The notes below the pieces were generated by a model, which saw nothing but the letters and a program-made list of their open reading frames with translations, was not told the DNA's origin and searched no databases. Positions 8,201 to 15,141 of a stretch of 17,248 nt of DNA are shown piece by piece. Position 1 is the first letter of the stretch. The number at the start of each line of letters is the position of its first letter. The position numbers and the translations under genes were made by a program. The stretch comes from SIG636 sp045592105. Lineage in GTDB: Bacteria; Bacillota; Clostridia; Oscillospirales; CAG-382. The stretch is taken from positions 1-17,248 of the forward strand of contig JAZNUB010000074.1 in NCBI GenBank assembly GCA_045592105.1, given 5' to 3'.

Positions 8201-8312
8201 CGGCTCAACAACGGGCACGGCAAACAACGGCTTGTATACAGGCGGCACATACACCGCAGGTACGCTTAAAAAGACCGTAACCTTGTCAAGCACCGTTACT
8301 TCAACAAGCTGA
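5292..8312 (+). CDS. Secreted Cthe_2159-type beta-helix carbohydrate-binding protein with N-terminal dockerin
   Basis: This is a 1006-residue exported protein. In order: signal peptide (1 to about 29); a beta-rich module (about 38-100); a dockerin with two intact calcium loops, DIDSDGAVKTND (103-114) and DVNMDDIVNTSD (136-147); a linker; then from about 185 a long right-handed beta-helix of repeating rungs such as SGGTFTI, DDAVHSNG and SADGIKS. The rung pattern matches the Cthe_2159 family, whose C. thermocellum founder binds cellulose and pectic acid and resembles polysaccharide lyases. Binding is the safer prediction, since no catalytic residues are identified. A non-helix insert (about 456-560) and a Met/Gly loop (about 812-830) interrupt the helix. 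Start: GAAAGGGG 8 nt before ATG. A weak TACAAT (5219-5224) is the only promoter hint. The dockerin suggests docking to the neighbouring cohesin-like protein. Confidence 0.85.
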   Translation: MNSAKRIIGILLCLAFMVSMLSGVVSVSAIDLSNMYRLVISGAYVKGVPSETTVADLMASLHSSATIKNSEGTLLSKTDTAYVCSGYTLCYPTVEYTIVVSGDIDSDGAVKTNDYAALKLSFKGIPLNELATAAADVNMDDIVNTSDYILLGRHIKSQYDINDSLHLTDDEKANIVPAAPVVGDFANSGTIHFNGSKVTVTGTGVEVVDNYAYVTASGEYTVTGTSSNAYIRVNAPTEAKVKLTLSGTSVNNSAGPAIYFEQCKKAYVVLADGTTNTLTDGTTTTLSDKGALFANDTLEISGGGTLKVTGNRQHAISSDDDIIIESGTVVVTNAVKDAFHANDDITVKGGTVTVQNAGSDALESEATVNIAGGTLNLTCPAGNALKAATAYSGTGGTINVYSSDNGVKGDSSVNISGGDYNIVCANNAVKSDLLVDVSGGTFKINSSADGIKSYSLDTTVTSETRASFAYTALNGSVATSGCYVWTTGTISNTATYWNVVVAESNGAGGYIATQVLSSGTAKTVSVPSGGILVMAHQDNASYSSCCLIQVGDIISYNTSTSTVTVATGTNYLGNVNITGGNFHITCANDAIQAGEDLVINNTDSKRVTSSGIATSGSYNFYIVSAGGYSTSVDSTLGSYKAIKADDTVRITNGAIYASTPEDTISCDDTIVIGGGAITVASGRDGIAAANALNITGGSINITTKGGYSTTLSSSDTNSYKGLKGTGSINISGGTFTISTPDDAVHSNGACTVSGGTFTIYTGDDAFHSDTTMTVSGGTIDVKACYEGIEGLNINITGGKTIIQSSDDGVNAAGGADGSGMGGMRPGMGGSMSSNTSQYSLNISGANTFLWMNTRGDGLDSNGSLTVSGGTVIVQQSGGGNSGLDADGTRAIKGGLVIIVDGGDMVELPSASTQPVISYKMSSSVAANTLLNVQDSSGNTIFTYKSTVSYRHITVSSPSFKTGSTYKIYTGGSTTGTANNGLYTGGTYTAGTLKKTVTLSSTVTSTS

Positions 8313-8345
8313 TAGTTTCTTCATATCGTTCCTTTCATAACCTTT

Positions 8346-8386
8346 TATAGCAGAAGGAGGTAGCAACGCTACCTCCTTCTGCTATA
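8346..8386. repeat. Perfect 19-bp palindrome between convergent genes
   Basis: Left arm TATAGCAGAAGGAGGTAGC (8346-8364), loop AAC, and an exactly complementary right arm (8368-8386). There is no T-run on either side, so it is not a textbook terminator, but its position 33 nt after a stop codon suggests a 3'-end function. The arms contain AGAAGGAGGT and its complement, which resemble the SD and anti-SD of 16S rRNA. Confidence 0.8.
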
Positions 8387-8405
8387 TAAAAACGGCAAAC
8401 TAATT

Positions 8406-8441
8406 GGGTCTGTATCAAATCATTCGATTTGATACAGACCC
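8406..8441. repeat. Palindromic element, copy A (possible clpX terminator)
   Basis: A perfect 16-bp stem has left arm GGGTCTGTATCAAATC (8406-8421), loop ATTC and right arm GATTTGATACAGACCC (8426-8441). It lies 7 nt past the clpX stop codon. Neither flank has a clean T-run. It is closely related to the hairpin at 16955-16991, so it is probably one member of a dispersed palindrome family that also serves as a 3'-end structure. Confidence 0.75.
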
Positions 8442-8448
8442 TTGCGAT

Positions 8449-9750
8449 TTAAAATGTGATATGCTCCTTGCCGATAACAAGCTTTTTGGTATCAGGCTCG
8501 GAAGGCACGCTATACATATAGCTTTGCATAATGCCTTCCACGATGGAACGCAAGCCCCTGGCGCCCGTTTTTAGCTCGTAAGCTCTTTTTGCAATAAGCT
8601 CTGCCGCTTCGTCGGTAAACTCTAATTCAACGCCGTCAAGCGCAAATAAACGCTTATACTGCTTAAATAACGAGTTTTTAGGCTCTTTTAGTATGCGAAC
8701 CAAAGCATCGGTATCCAAAGGCGTTAGGGAAGTGATAACGGGTATACGCCCAACAAGCTCGGGTATAATGCCGTACTTCACCAAATCGTGCGGTGTAACC
8801 TGCTTAAGAATATTGTTTTTTTCAAGCTTTCCGCTACCCAAGGTGCTGTTAAAGCCAACAAGCTGTTTGCCCATACGCTTTTCAATAACAGCCTCCAAGC
8901 CGTCAAAAGCACCGCCGCAGATAAACAGTATATTCTTTGTATCTATCTGTATAAACTCTTGGTTGGGGTGCTTTCTGCCGCCCTGCGGAGGAACGTTGGA
9001 AACGGTGCCCTCTATAATCTTAAGAAGCGCTTGCTGTACGCCCTCGCCCGAAACGTCACGCGTGATGGAACGGTTTTCGCTTCGCCTTGATATCTTGTCT
9101 ATTTCATCAATATAGATGATACCAAATTCTGCTTTCTTAACGTCAAAATCAGCCGCCTGTATCAAACGCAAAAGGATGTTTTCAACGTCTTCACCAACAT
9201 ATCCTGCTTCGGTAAGCGTTGTAGCATCGGCAATAGCGAAAGGCACATCCAAAAACTTTGCAAGCGTTTGTGCAAGCATCGTTTTACCAACACCCGTAGG
9301 CCCTAACAAAAGCACGTTGCTTTTATCAAGCTCCGCCTCGTCCTCAGCATTGCCCCCAAGCTTTGGCTTTTTCTTTTCGCTATCCTGTAGAGCAAGTATG
9401 CGCTTGTAGTGGTTATACACAGAAACTGCAAGCGTGCGCTTTGCATCGTCCTGCCCGATAACGTATTTGTCCAAATGCTCCTTGATATCAACGGGCTTGG
9501 GCATAGATTTAAGGTCAAAGCCTAAACCGTTTGCCCTGTGCGCCGAGCGCGACATATAGGTTTCGTTAAACGCGTTATACACCGTGAAGGACGTATTAAG
9601 GCAATCCTCACAAATATAAACGTGTTGCTTTTCCAGTATAATATCAACAAGCGGTACGCCTGAAATGCCGCAAACCTCGCAACAGGTGTTTTCGTCCATC
9701 GTTGTTCTTATGCCACCGCTTTTGCGCTGTGATTTAGATTTATCAGCCAT
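8449..9750 (-). CDS. clpX: ATP-dependent Clp protease ATP-binding subunit ClpX
   Basis: ClpX is the hexameric AAA+ unfoldase that feeds tagged substrates to ClpP in the cytoplasm. This 433-residue protein has the N-terminal zinc-binding domain (C24-x2-C27, C47-x2-C50), Walker A GPTGVGKT (150-157), the GYVG pore loop (183-186), Walker B IIYIDEID (211-218), the RKH loop (GGRKHPNQ) and the sensor-rich C-terminal lid. The ClpP-docking IGF loop reads VGF here (QLVGFNST), a conservative change. The start is taken as the ATG at 9750, one base after the clpP stop codon, because it gives the expected MADK-type N-terminus and implies translational coupling. An ATG 27 nt upstream would overlap clpP. It is the last gene of tig-clpP-clpX. 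Confidence 0.97.
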   Translation of the reverse strand: MADKSKSQRKSGGIRTTMDENTCCEVCGISGVPLVDIILEKQHVYICEDCLNTSFTVYNAFNETYMSRSAHRANGLGFDLKSMPKPVDIKEHLDKYVIGQDDAKRTLAVSVYNHYKRILALQDSEKKKPKLGGNAEDEAELDKSNVLLLGPTGVGKTMLAQTLAKFLDVPFAIADATTLTEAGYVGEDVENILLRLIQAADFDVKKAEFGIIYIDEIDKISRRSENRSITRDVSGEGVQQALLKIIEGTVSNVPPQGGRKHPNQEFIQIDTKNILFICGGAFDGLEAVIEKRMGKQLVGFNSTLGSGKLEKNNILKQVTPHDLVKYGIIPELVGRIPVITSLTPLDTDALVRILKEPKNSLFKQYKRLFALDGVELEFTDEAAELIAKRAYELKTGARGLRSIVEGIMQSYMYSVPSEPDTKKLVIGKEHITF

Positions 9751-9751
9751 C

Positions 9752-10333
9752 TTATCTCTTTTCCAATACTTTATCAATTAATCCGTATTCAAGTGCCTGG
9801 TTGGCGGTAAGGAAGTTATCTCTATCTGTATCCTTTTCTATAACCTCCAAGGGCTGGCCTGTTGCTTTGGAAAGCAACAGGTTAAGCTTTTCCTTAGTTC
9901 TTTGCAGCCAAGCGGCGTGGATTCGCACGTCACTTGCTTGGCCGCGTGCGCCGCCAAGCGGTTGATGTATCATTATCTCGCTGTTGGGAAGGGCATAACG
10001 CTTACCCTTAGCACCTGCCGCAAGAAGAAAAGCACCCATGCTTGCCGCCATGCCTACACACATTGTAGATACATCGCATTTTATAAAATTCATAGTATCG
10101 TAGATAGCCATACCGGCAGTAACGCTGCCGCCGGGGCTGTTGATATACAAGAATATATCCTTTTCGGGATCCTGCGCTTCAAGATAAAGAAGCTGTGCTA
10201 CCACAAGGGAAGCGGTAGTGTCATTAACCTCGTCTGAAAGAATAATTATTCTATCGTTAAGCAAACGAGAAAATATATCAAACGATCGTTCGCCGCGTTC
10301 GGTCGGCTCTACTACCATAGGAACTAATGCCAT
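9752..10333 (-). CDS. clpP: ATP-dependent Clp protease proteolytic subunit ClpP
   Basis: ClpP is the serine peptidase that forms the tetradecameric chamber working with ClpX. At 193 residues it has the family length. The catalytic triad is visible: Ser98 in GMAASMG, His123 in MIHQPLGG and Asp172 in DTDRDNF. The strand INSPGGSVTAG (65-75) forms the substrate-binding glycine-rich loop. Its ATG follows AAAGGG by about 9 nt. It starts 23 nt after the tig stop codon and ends one base before clpX, so the three genes form one operon. Confidence 0.98.
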   Translation of the reverse strand: MALVPMVVEPTERGERSFDIFSRLLNDRIIILSDEVNDTTASLVVAQLLYLEAQDPEKDIFLYINSPGGSVTAGMAIYDTMNFIKCDVSTMCVGMAASMGAFLLAAGAKGKRYALPNSEIMIHQPLGGARGQASDVRIHAAWLQRTKEKLNLLLSKATGQPLEVIEKDTDRDNFLTANQALEYGLIDKVLEKR

Positions 10334-10356
10334 ATGTTAAAACCCTTTCTGTAAAA

Positions 10357-11634
10357 TTACTTTGCCACTGCGTTGTCCTTTATAAAGTCAACAGCCTTTC
10401 TAAGCACTATGTCCTCCGTTAACGTTTCTGCGGAGATGGTTGCCTTAACCTTTTCAAGCTCGGTCTTGTAGCCTTCAGCTATCTTGTTGTATTCGGCCTC
10501 AATATCTTCCTCGGTAGCGGTAATGCTTTCAGCCTTAACTACCTCGTTAAGCGCAAGCCTTATCTTAACCTGCCTTTCAGACTGGGGACGGAAGCTTTCA
10601 CGAAGCTGCTCCATCGTTTGACCTGTGTACTGGAAGAACATTTCAAGGTTGCCGCCCTGCATTTGAAGCCTGTACTCATAATCTCTAACGTTCATATCAA
10701 CCTCAGAGTCTATCATAGGTGCAGGGATATCAACCTCGGTATTGGCAAGAAGATCATCAAGCAAAGCTTCTTCATAAGCGTATTCAGCAGATTTTTGCTT
10801 TTTCGCTTCTATCTTTGCCTTGATATCAGCCTTATATTCATCAACGGTATCAAATTCGGATGCATCCTTAACGAAATCATCGTCAAAATCAGGAAGCTCT
10901 GTACGCTTGATCTCGTGAAGAACTATCTTAAACACGCTTTCCTTGCCTGCAAGGTTCTCAGCGCCGTATTCTGCGGGGAAGGTAACGGTTATATCAAAGC
11001 TGTCACCAACGTTTTTGCCAACTATCTGTTCTTCAAAGCCGGGGATAAAGCTGCCGGAGCCAAGCTTAAGGGGATACTTTTCGCCCTTGCCGCCTTCGAA
11101 AGCAACACCGTCTACAAAGCCTTCAAAGTCTATAATAACCTCGTCACCGTCGATAGCGGTGCCCTCTGTAAGCGTGCTAACGCGTGCAAGGCGCTTTCTT
11201 GCAGCTTCTATTTCAGCCTCAACCTCGCTGTCTTCAACAACAACGGCTTCCTTTTCAGCTCTAAGCTCTTTATACTTCTTAACGTTTACCTCAGGCTTAA
11301 CGTAAACCTTCGCCTTAAGAGTAACACCGTTTTCATCAATAGTGTCAAGCTCAACCTCAGGTCTGGAAACAACGTCTATGCCCGATTCCTCAAGAGCCTT
11401 TTCGTAATATTCGGGGAACAAAGCATCCAAAGCATCGCTGTAGAAGAAGGATTCACCATACAGCTTTTCAATAATGTGCTTGGGGGCCTTACCGCGCCTA
11501 AAGCCGGGAACGGTTATCTTAGAAGCCTGCTTGCGGTAAACCTTCATAACCTCTTTATCAAATTCATCCTTAGGGATCTGAAGAGTAAGCTCCTTAACGT
11601 TCTTCTCAAGATCCTTAATCTCTTTCAAACTCAT
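10357..11634 (-). CDS. tig: Trigger factor, ribosome-associated chaperone and prolyl isomerase
   Basis: Trigger factor binds the ribosome exit tunnel and shields nascent chains. This 425-residue protein has the N-terminal ribosome-binding domain with signature GFRRGKAP (44-51), an FKBP-type prolyl isomerase domain (about 155-245, with DFEGFVDGVAFEGG and GSFIPGFEE) and the helical C-terminal chaperone arms. The start is the ATG at 11634, 8 nt after GGAGG. An ATG 15 nt upstream sits on that SD and is less likely. It is the first gene of tig-clpP-clpX, a standard bacterial order, with its promoter in the gap shared with the divergent sortase gene. Confidence 0.97.
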   Translation of the reverse strand: MSLKEIKDLEKNVKELTLQIPKDEFDKEVMKVYRKQASKITVPGFRRGKAPKHIIEKLYGESFFYSDALDALFPEYYEKALEESGIDVVSRPEVELDTIDENGVTLKAKVYVKPEVNVKKYKELRAEKEAVVVEDSEVEAEIEAARKRLARVSTLTEGTAIDGDEVIIDFEGFVDGVAFEGGKGEKYPLKLGSGSFIPGFEEQIVGKNVGDSFDITVTFPAEYGAENLAGKESVFKIVLHEIKRTELPDFDDDFVKDASEFDTVDEYKADIKAKIEAKKQKSAEYAYEEALLDDLLANTEVDIPAPMIDSEVDMNVRDYEYRLQMQGGNLEMFFQYTGQTMEQLRESFRPQSERQVKIRLALNEVVKAESITATEEDIEAEYNKIAEGYKTELEKVKATISAETLTEDIVLRKAVDFIKDNAVAK

Positions 11635-11675
11635 TCTAAAAACCTCCATAATATTCCTTTTAGTCTATCATTATT

Positions 11676-11703
11676 ATTTTATACATTTTTCAAAAAATGT
11701 CAA
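11676..11703 (-). promoter_or_regulatory. Candidate sigma-A promoter for tig-clpP-clpX
   Basis: On the minus strand a perfect TTGACA (11703-11698) is followed after 16 nt by TAAAAT (11681-11676), one mismatch from consensus. An alternative TATAAA is only 14 nt away and fits less well. I see no CIRCE (HrcA) element and no CtsR-type heptad repeat nearby, so heat-shock control is not evident. Confidence 0.6.
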
Positions 11704-11764
11704 CCGCTAAAATTAATATATAGTGTTTTTAGGTCTATTTTCAGCAAAAAAATAATAATAAGTA

Positions 11765-11793
11765 TTGAAAAGACTGATAAGTTTGGATATAAT
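11765..11793 (+). promoter_or_regulatory. Sigma-A promoter for the sortase gene
   Basis: TTGAAA (11765-11770), a 17-nt spacer and TATAAT (11788-11793) give a near-consensus promoter. Transcription would start near 11800, giving a leader of only about 24 nt that contains the SD AAGGTG (11813-11818). It points away from the tig promoter. Confidence 0.8.
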
Positions 11794-11823
11794 ATATATG
11801 TATTATGTAAATAAGGTGATACT

Positions 11824-12891
11824 ATGGCAAAGTATGATAATATAAACACATCGGGTGAGGAATTTATTCTTCGCGCTGTTCCTTCAGAAAACGCAGCCCC
11901 CGTGCAAGAAGCCGCACCTACGCAAACAAAGCCCTTCAAAACCGAAAAAGGCTTGGGCTTTGAAGAATCGGTAAACAGCTTTTCTTCCAAGGACGCGGCA
12001 AAAGGGCGCAAAAAGAAAAAGCGTAGTCTTGGCGTAAACGGCATTGTTCGTATGCTGGCGGTTTGCATTTGCATAGGCATTTTTACTTTCTCCATTTTCA
12101 AGATGGGCGAAAGGTTTACGGACCTTAATGCGGCGCAAAAGTATTATGACAGCCTTAATAATATCGAGAACGATTCCGTTGTATCGCACCCAAAGCAGGT
12201 GCGCCGCGTGCCAAGCAGTAAGGATTTGCTTGCTTTTTTAGGCAGCGATGAGGGCGGTATAGAGTTTCTTGATACACAAACGCAAAATTACTATGAAGCC
12301 GTAAGGGATAAGGTTATTAAAGAGAATGCCCTTAATTCGGACTGTATAGGGTGGATATACGTTTCCGGCACGAAAATAGACTATCCTATAATGAAAACCG
12401 ATAATAACGATTATTATTTAAATCATCGGTCGGATAGGTCGAAAAGTGACGCAGGTGCTATTTTTGCGGATTGCCGCTTGTCTGATGACTACGATAAGAA
12501 TATGAACACCGTTATTTACGGGCATTGTATGACAAATGGAACTATGTTCCGCGGCATAAAGCTGTTTTTTGACAGCGAGTACAGATACAGCAAGGCGCAG
12601 GAGCTGGAGATTACCGTTGTAACCTTGGATGGGGTTTACGTTTACGAGTATTTTTCCGGCTATCGTGCAGAGGGCAGTAGGTTTATAAGCCGCTATACGG
12701 ATAACGGCAAAAATGATGCGTATTACAACTTCTTGAAAAATATAAGAGCGTTAAACACCATACCCAAAAATGTTGGCTATAACGCTAAATCAAAGATTGT
12801 AACGCTTGTAACCTGTACCAACGTGCCCTCTAAGCCCGATGAAAGATACGTGCTGCACGGTATTTTGGCAGAGCATTTTACTTTTGAATAA
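11824..12891 (+). CDS. Class B sortase
   Basis: Sortases cleave a sorting motif in exported proteins and join them to a cell-wall amine. This 355-residue protein has a long cytoplasmic N-terminus (about 70 residues, Ala/Pro-rich then RKKKKR), one membrane helix (about 72-93), a spacer, and the sortase barrel from about 172. GWIYVSGTKIDYPIM (176-190) is typical of class B. The catalytic residues are His234 (YGHCM), Cys331 (TLVTCTN) and Arg341 (DERYVLHG). It is longer than the usual class B enzyme because of the N-terminal region. No sorting-signal substrate is encoded in the window; the nearby cohesin-like protein ends in a plain membrane anchor. It is a single-gene unit with its own promoter and terminator. 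Confidence 0.92.
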   Translation: MAKYDNINTSGEEFILRAVPSENAAPVQEAAPTQTKPFKTEKGLGFEESVNSFSSKDAAKGRKKKKRSLGVNGIVRMLAVCICIGIFTFSIFKMGERFTDLNAAQKYYDSLNNIENDSVVSHPKQVRRVPSSKDLLAFLGSDEGGIEFLDTQTQNYYEAVRDKVIKENALNSDCIGWIYVSGTKIDYPIMKTDNNDYYLNHRSDRSKSDAGAIFADCRLSDDYDKNMNTVIYGHCMTNGTMFRGIKLFFDSEYRYSKAQELEITVVTLDGVYVYEYFSGYRAEGSRFISRYTDNGKNDAYYNFLKNIRALNTIPKNVGYNAKSKIVTLVTCTNVPSKPDERYVLHGILAEHFTFE

Positions 12892-12910
12892 CAGCGCATG
12901 CGAATAATAA

Positions 12911-12943
12911 AACGCCGCCGATGGCATTGCCGTCGGCGGCGTT
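12911..12943. terminator. Bidirectional terminator between sortase and ACP genes
   Basis: A GC-rich stem of up to 15 bp has left arm AACGCCGCCGATGGC, loop ATT and right arm GCCGTCGGCGGCGTT (one G-T pair). The minus strand continues with TTTTATTATT and the plus strand with GTTGATTTAATTATT. It lies 19 nt after the sortase stop and 10 nt after the ACP stop, so it probably serves both convergent units. Confidence 0.85.
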
Positions 12944-12953
12944 GTTGATTTAA

Positions 12954-13181
12954 TTATTCTTCAAGGCTTTCTATGTACTTAATAACGTCACCAACAGTTA
13001 GAAGGTGCGGAAGCTCTGCTTCGTCAAATTCAATATTAAAGGTATCCTCGCAAAGCACAACAAGGTCTGCAAGCTCCAAGGAGTTAAAGCCCAAATCGTT
13101 TACAAAAGAAGCTTCGGGCGTGATGTCCTTAGGGTCAATGCTCATTTCTTCAACTAATAAATCTTTAAATTTTTCAAACAT
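12954..13181 (-). CDS. Acyl carrier protein
   Basis: This small acidic protein (75 residues) carries acyl chains on a phosphopantetheine arm. It has the four-helix ACP pattern with the attachment serine Ser34 in LGFNSLELADLV. The usual DSL motif reads NSL, a variant seen in some non-FAS carrier proteins. The start is taken as the ATG at 13181 (MFEKFKDLL), which matches ACP N-termini. A TTG at 13208 would add nine residues. Neither start has a strong close SD. It lies 71 nt downstream of the acyl ligase gene on the same strand, which suggests that the ligase charges this carrier. It could still be the general fatty-acid ACP, so I give no symbol. Confidence 0.9.
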   Translation of the reverse strand: MFEKFKDLLVEEMSIDPKDITPEASFVNDLGFNSLELADLVVLCEDTFNIEFDEAELPHLLTVGDVIKYIESLEE

Positions 13182-13252
13182 AATAAATACCGATAGCGGC
13201 ACAAGCAATACGTTTTGTGCTTCGCTATATCCTTTCTGAAAATGTAAATGTG

Positions 13253-14986
13253 TTAAAGCGTATGACGCTTGATTTTTTGAGAAGACGTTTTTTCAAAATC
13301 CGTTTTTCTTATTTCTATATTTCGTATCTGCTTAAAGGAGGGAAGCGCATTGTTAATTGTTGCAACCTTTTCTTTAACAAAGGCTTGCATTTCGTCATCG
13401 CCAAGCTGCAAAACCTCATCAACAGGCAAAATAATAGCGGTAATAACAGGCTCATCAAGGTCGTTATTCCTTGCGATAACCGCACAATCCTTAACGCAAT
13501 CAAGGCGCATAAGGTATTCTTCTATCTCCTCGGGATAAACATTTTTGCCGTTGGAAAGAATTATAAGGTTCTTTTTACGGCCGGACATATACAAATAACC
13601 GTCCTCGTCCAAATACCCGATATCGCCCGTGCGGAAGAACCCGTCCTGCGTGAAAACCTCTTTTGTAGCTTCGGGGTTTTGGTAATACCCAAGCATAACG
13701 TTAGAGCCTCTAACGGCAATCTCGCCATGCTCGTAAGCAGCAGCGCGTGCTTCGCGCCCGTTTACCTTCTTTAAAATCTTTATCTCACAGCACTTAACGG
13801 GGTAGCCTATGGATTCCTTCTTAACCTTTGTAAAGGGATTAACCGCAACTAAAGGAGAGCATTCTGTAATTCCGTAGCCCTGGTAAACGGTGATACCAAA
13901 CTCTTCAAACCTTTTAACAAGCTCAGGGTCAAGCGCGGCACCGCCGCAAACGATGCTTTTCATTTTGCCGCCTAATGCGTTGATAACCTCGGAGAAAAGC
14001 TGGCGGCGCAAATCAACCTTAACCTTTCTAAGCCCGCCCGTGATTTTAACGGCGGCAGAAAAGGTTTTTTCCTTGCCTTTTTTCTTAATCTCGTCAGTTA
14101 TGCGCTTATACATGGTTTGCACAAACAACGGTACAACAACCATTGCGGTAGGCTGAAAACGCTTAAGGTTACGCATAACGTATTTAATGCTGTTGTTGAT
14201 ACAGATAGTTGCACCAACGGTTAATACAGCAATTTGTATTGTCGTTTCATAGGTGTGGTGCATAGGCAACACGGACAACAACACGTCCTTAGTTGAATAA
14301 GGAGTGATGTTTGCACAGCAAGCCGCACAGGAAAGAATGTTGTGCTGAGAAAGCATAACGCCTTTGCTGGTGCCCGTAGTGCCGCTGGTGTAAATAATGG
14401 CGCAAAGGTCATCCACGTTATAAGTGATGTTGTAAATGCCCATATAGCCGATAGAAAGCAGATGGGCGCCGTATGCTATAAGTGCGTATATGTTCAGGTT
14501 CTTCTCTTCGGCAATGGTTTCATAGCTGCCATCGTAAGGGATGAACGCGTTTTGGTCTATATCAATAACGTGTTTAGCCTGCAAGCAATCAAGCTGTGTG
14601 CCAAGCTTCTTTTTACAAGCGGGCGTTATAAACACCGCTTCACACTCGGAAACGTTTGCAAAGCTAACAATTTGGTCGGGCATAAGCTCCTTATCGATAG
14701 GAACGATAACCGCACTTGCGCAAATCGTTGCAATGTAAACCTGAAGCCATTCGGGGCAGGATTCAGCCACAAGGGCAATTTTTTTATTCTTTAAGCCTAA
14801 AGCATATATAGCAGTTGCTAAATTAATAACGTTATCACTGAACTGTTTATAAGAAAGCTCACGCACCTCGTCTTTGTTGACAAGATATTTGTACAGCGTT
14901 TTGTCCCCAATTTTAGAGGTGTACGCTATAAGTGCGCGAAAATCCTGAAAACAAGGATACCTATCCTTAGGGTAAAAGCCTTTCAA
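13253..14986 (-). CDS. AMP-forming acyl-CoA/acyl-ACP synthetase
   Basis: This 577-residue ANL-family enzyme activates a carboxylic acid, probably a fatty acid, with ATP to an acyl-adenylate and passes it to a thiol. Motifs in order: P-loop YTSGTTGTSKGVML (199-212), YGITECSPL in the middle, then FRTGDIGYLDEDGYLYMSGR with the Asp that binds ribose, the hinge KNLIILSNGKNVYPEEIEE, and the C-terminal KTSSQKIKR with the catalytic lysine. The length and the FadD-like hinge fit long-chain acyl ligases. The start is TTG at 14986, preceded by TAGGAGG with 7-nt spacing. The acceptor may be CoA or the ACP encoded just downstream; the sequence alone does not decide. Confidence 0.9.
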   Translation of the reverse strand: MKGFYPKDRYPCFQDFRALIAYTSKIGDKTLYKYLVNKDEVRELSYKQFSDNVINLATAIYALGLKNKKIALVAESCPEWLQVYIATICASAVIVPIDKELMPDQIVSFANVSECEAVFITPACKKKLGTQLDCLQAKHVIDIDQNAFIPYDGSYETIAEEKNLNIYALIAYGAHLLSIGYMGIYNITYNVDDLCAIIYTSGTTGTSKGVMLSQHNILSCAACCANITPYSTKDVLLSVLPMHHTYETTIQIAVLTVGATICINNSIKYVMRNLKRFQPTAMVVVPLFVQTMYKRITDEIKKKGKEKTFSAAVKITGGLRKVKVDLRRQLFSEVINALGGKMKSIVCGGAALDPELVKRFEEFGITVYQGYGITECSPLVAVNPFTKVKKESIGYPVKCCEIKILKKVNGREARAAAYEHGEIAVRGSNVMLGYYQNPEATKEVFTQDGFFRTGDIGYLDEDGYLYMSGRKKNLIILSNGKNVYPEEIEEYLMRLDCVKDCAVIARNNDLDEPVITAIILPVDEVLQLGDDEMQAFVKEKVATINNALPSFKQIRNIEIRKTDFEKTSSQKIKRHTL

Positions 14987-15016
14987 ACAAAAACCTCCTA
15001 TATTAATCTCATATAC

Positions 15017-15044
15017 ATTATAACTAAAAACACAAAAAAGTCAA
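15017..15044 (-). promoter_or_regulatory. Sigma-A promoter for the acyl ligase-ACP pair
   Basis: On the minus strand TTGACT (15044-15039) is separated by 16 nt from a perfect TATAAT (15022-15017). The SD TAGGAGG and the TTG start of the ligase follow within about 30 nt. Confidence 0.75.
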
Positions 15045-15141
15045 TACTTTTAAAGCATACTGCAAATAAGTGCTTGGCAAACGCTTTGTTTGGTGTATAA
15101 AAAAGGCAATAACGGAAAAAATACCAAGGGGAGGGCAGATG

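Noticed and set aside
10618..11814. 398-codon plus frame opposite tig
   Set aside because: Trigger factor on the minus strand is certain from its signature motifs. The opposite frame has no motif and runs across the tig promoter.
11635..11823. CIRCE or CtsR heat-shock operator upstream of tig
   Set aside because: There is no matching inverted repeat or heptad direct repeat in the gap; the only symmetry is A/T-run.
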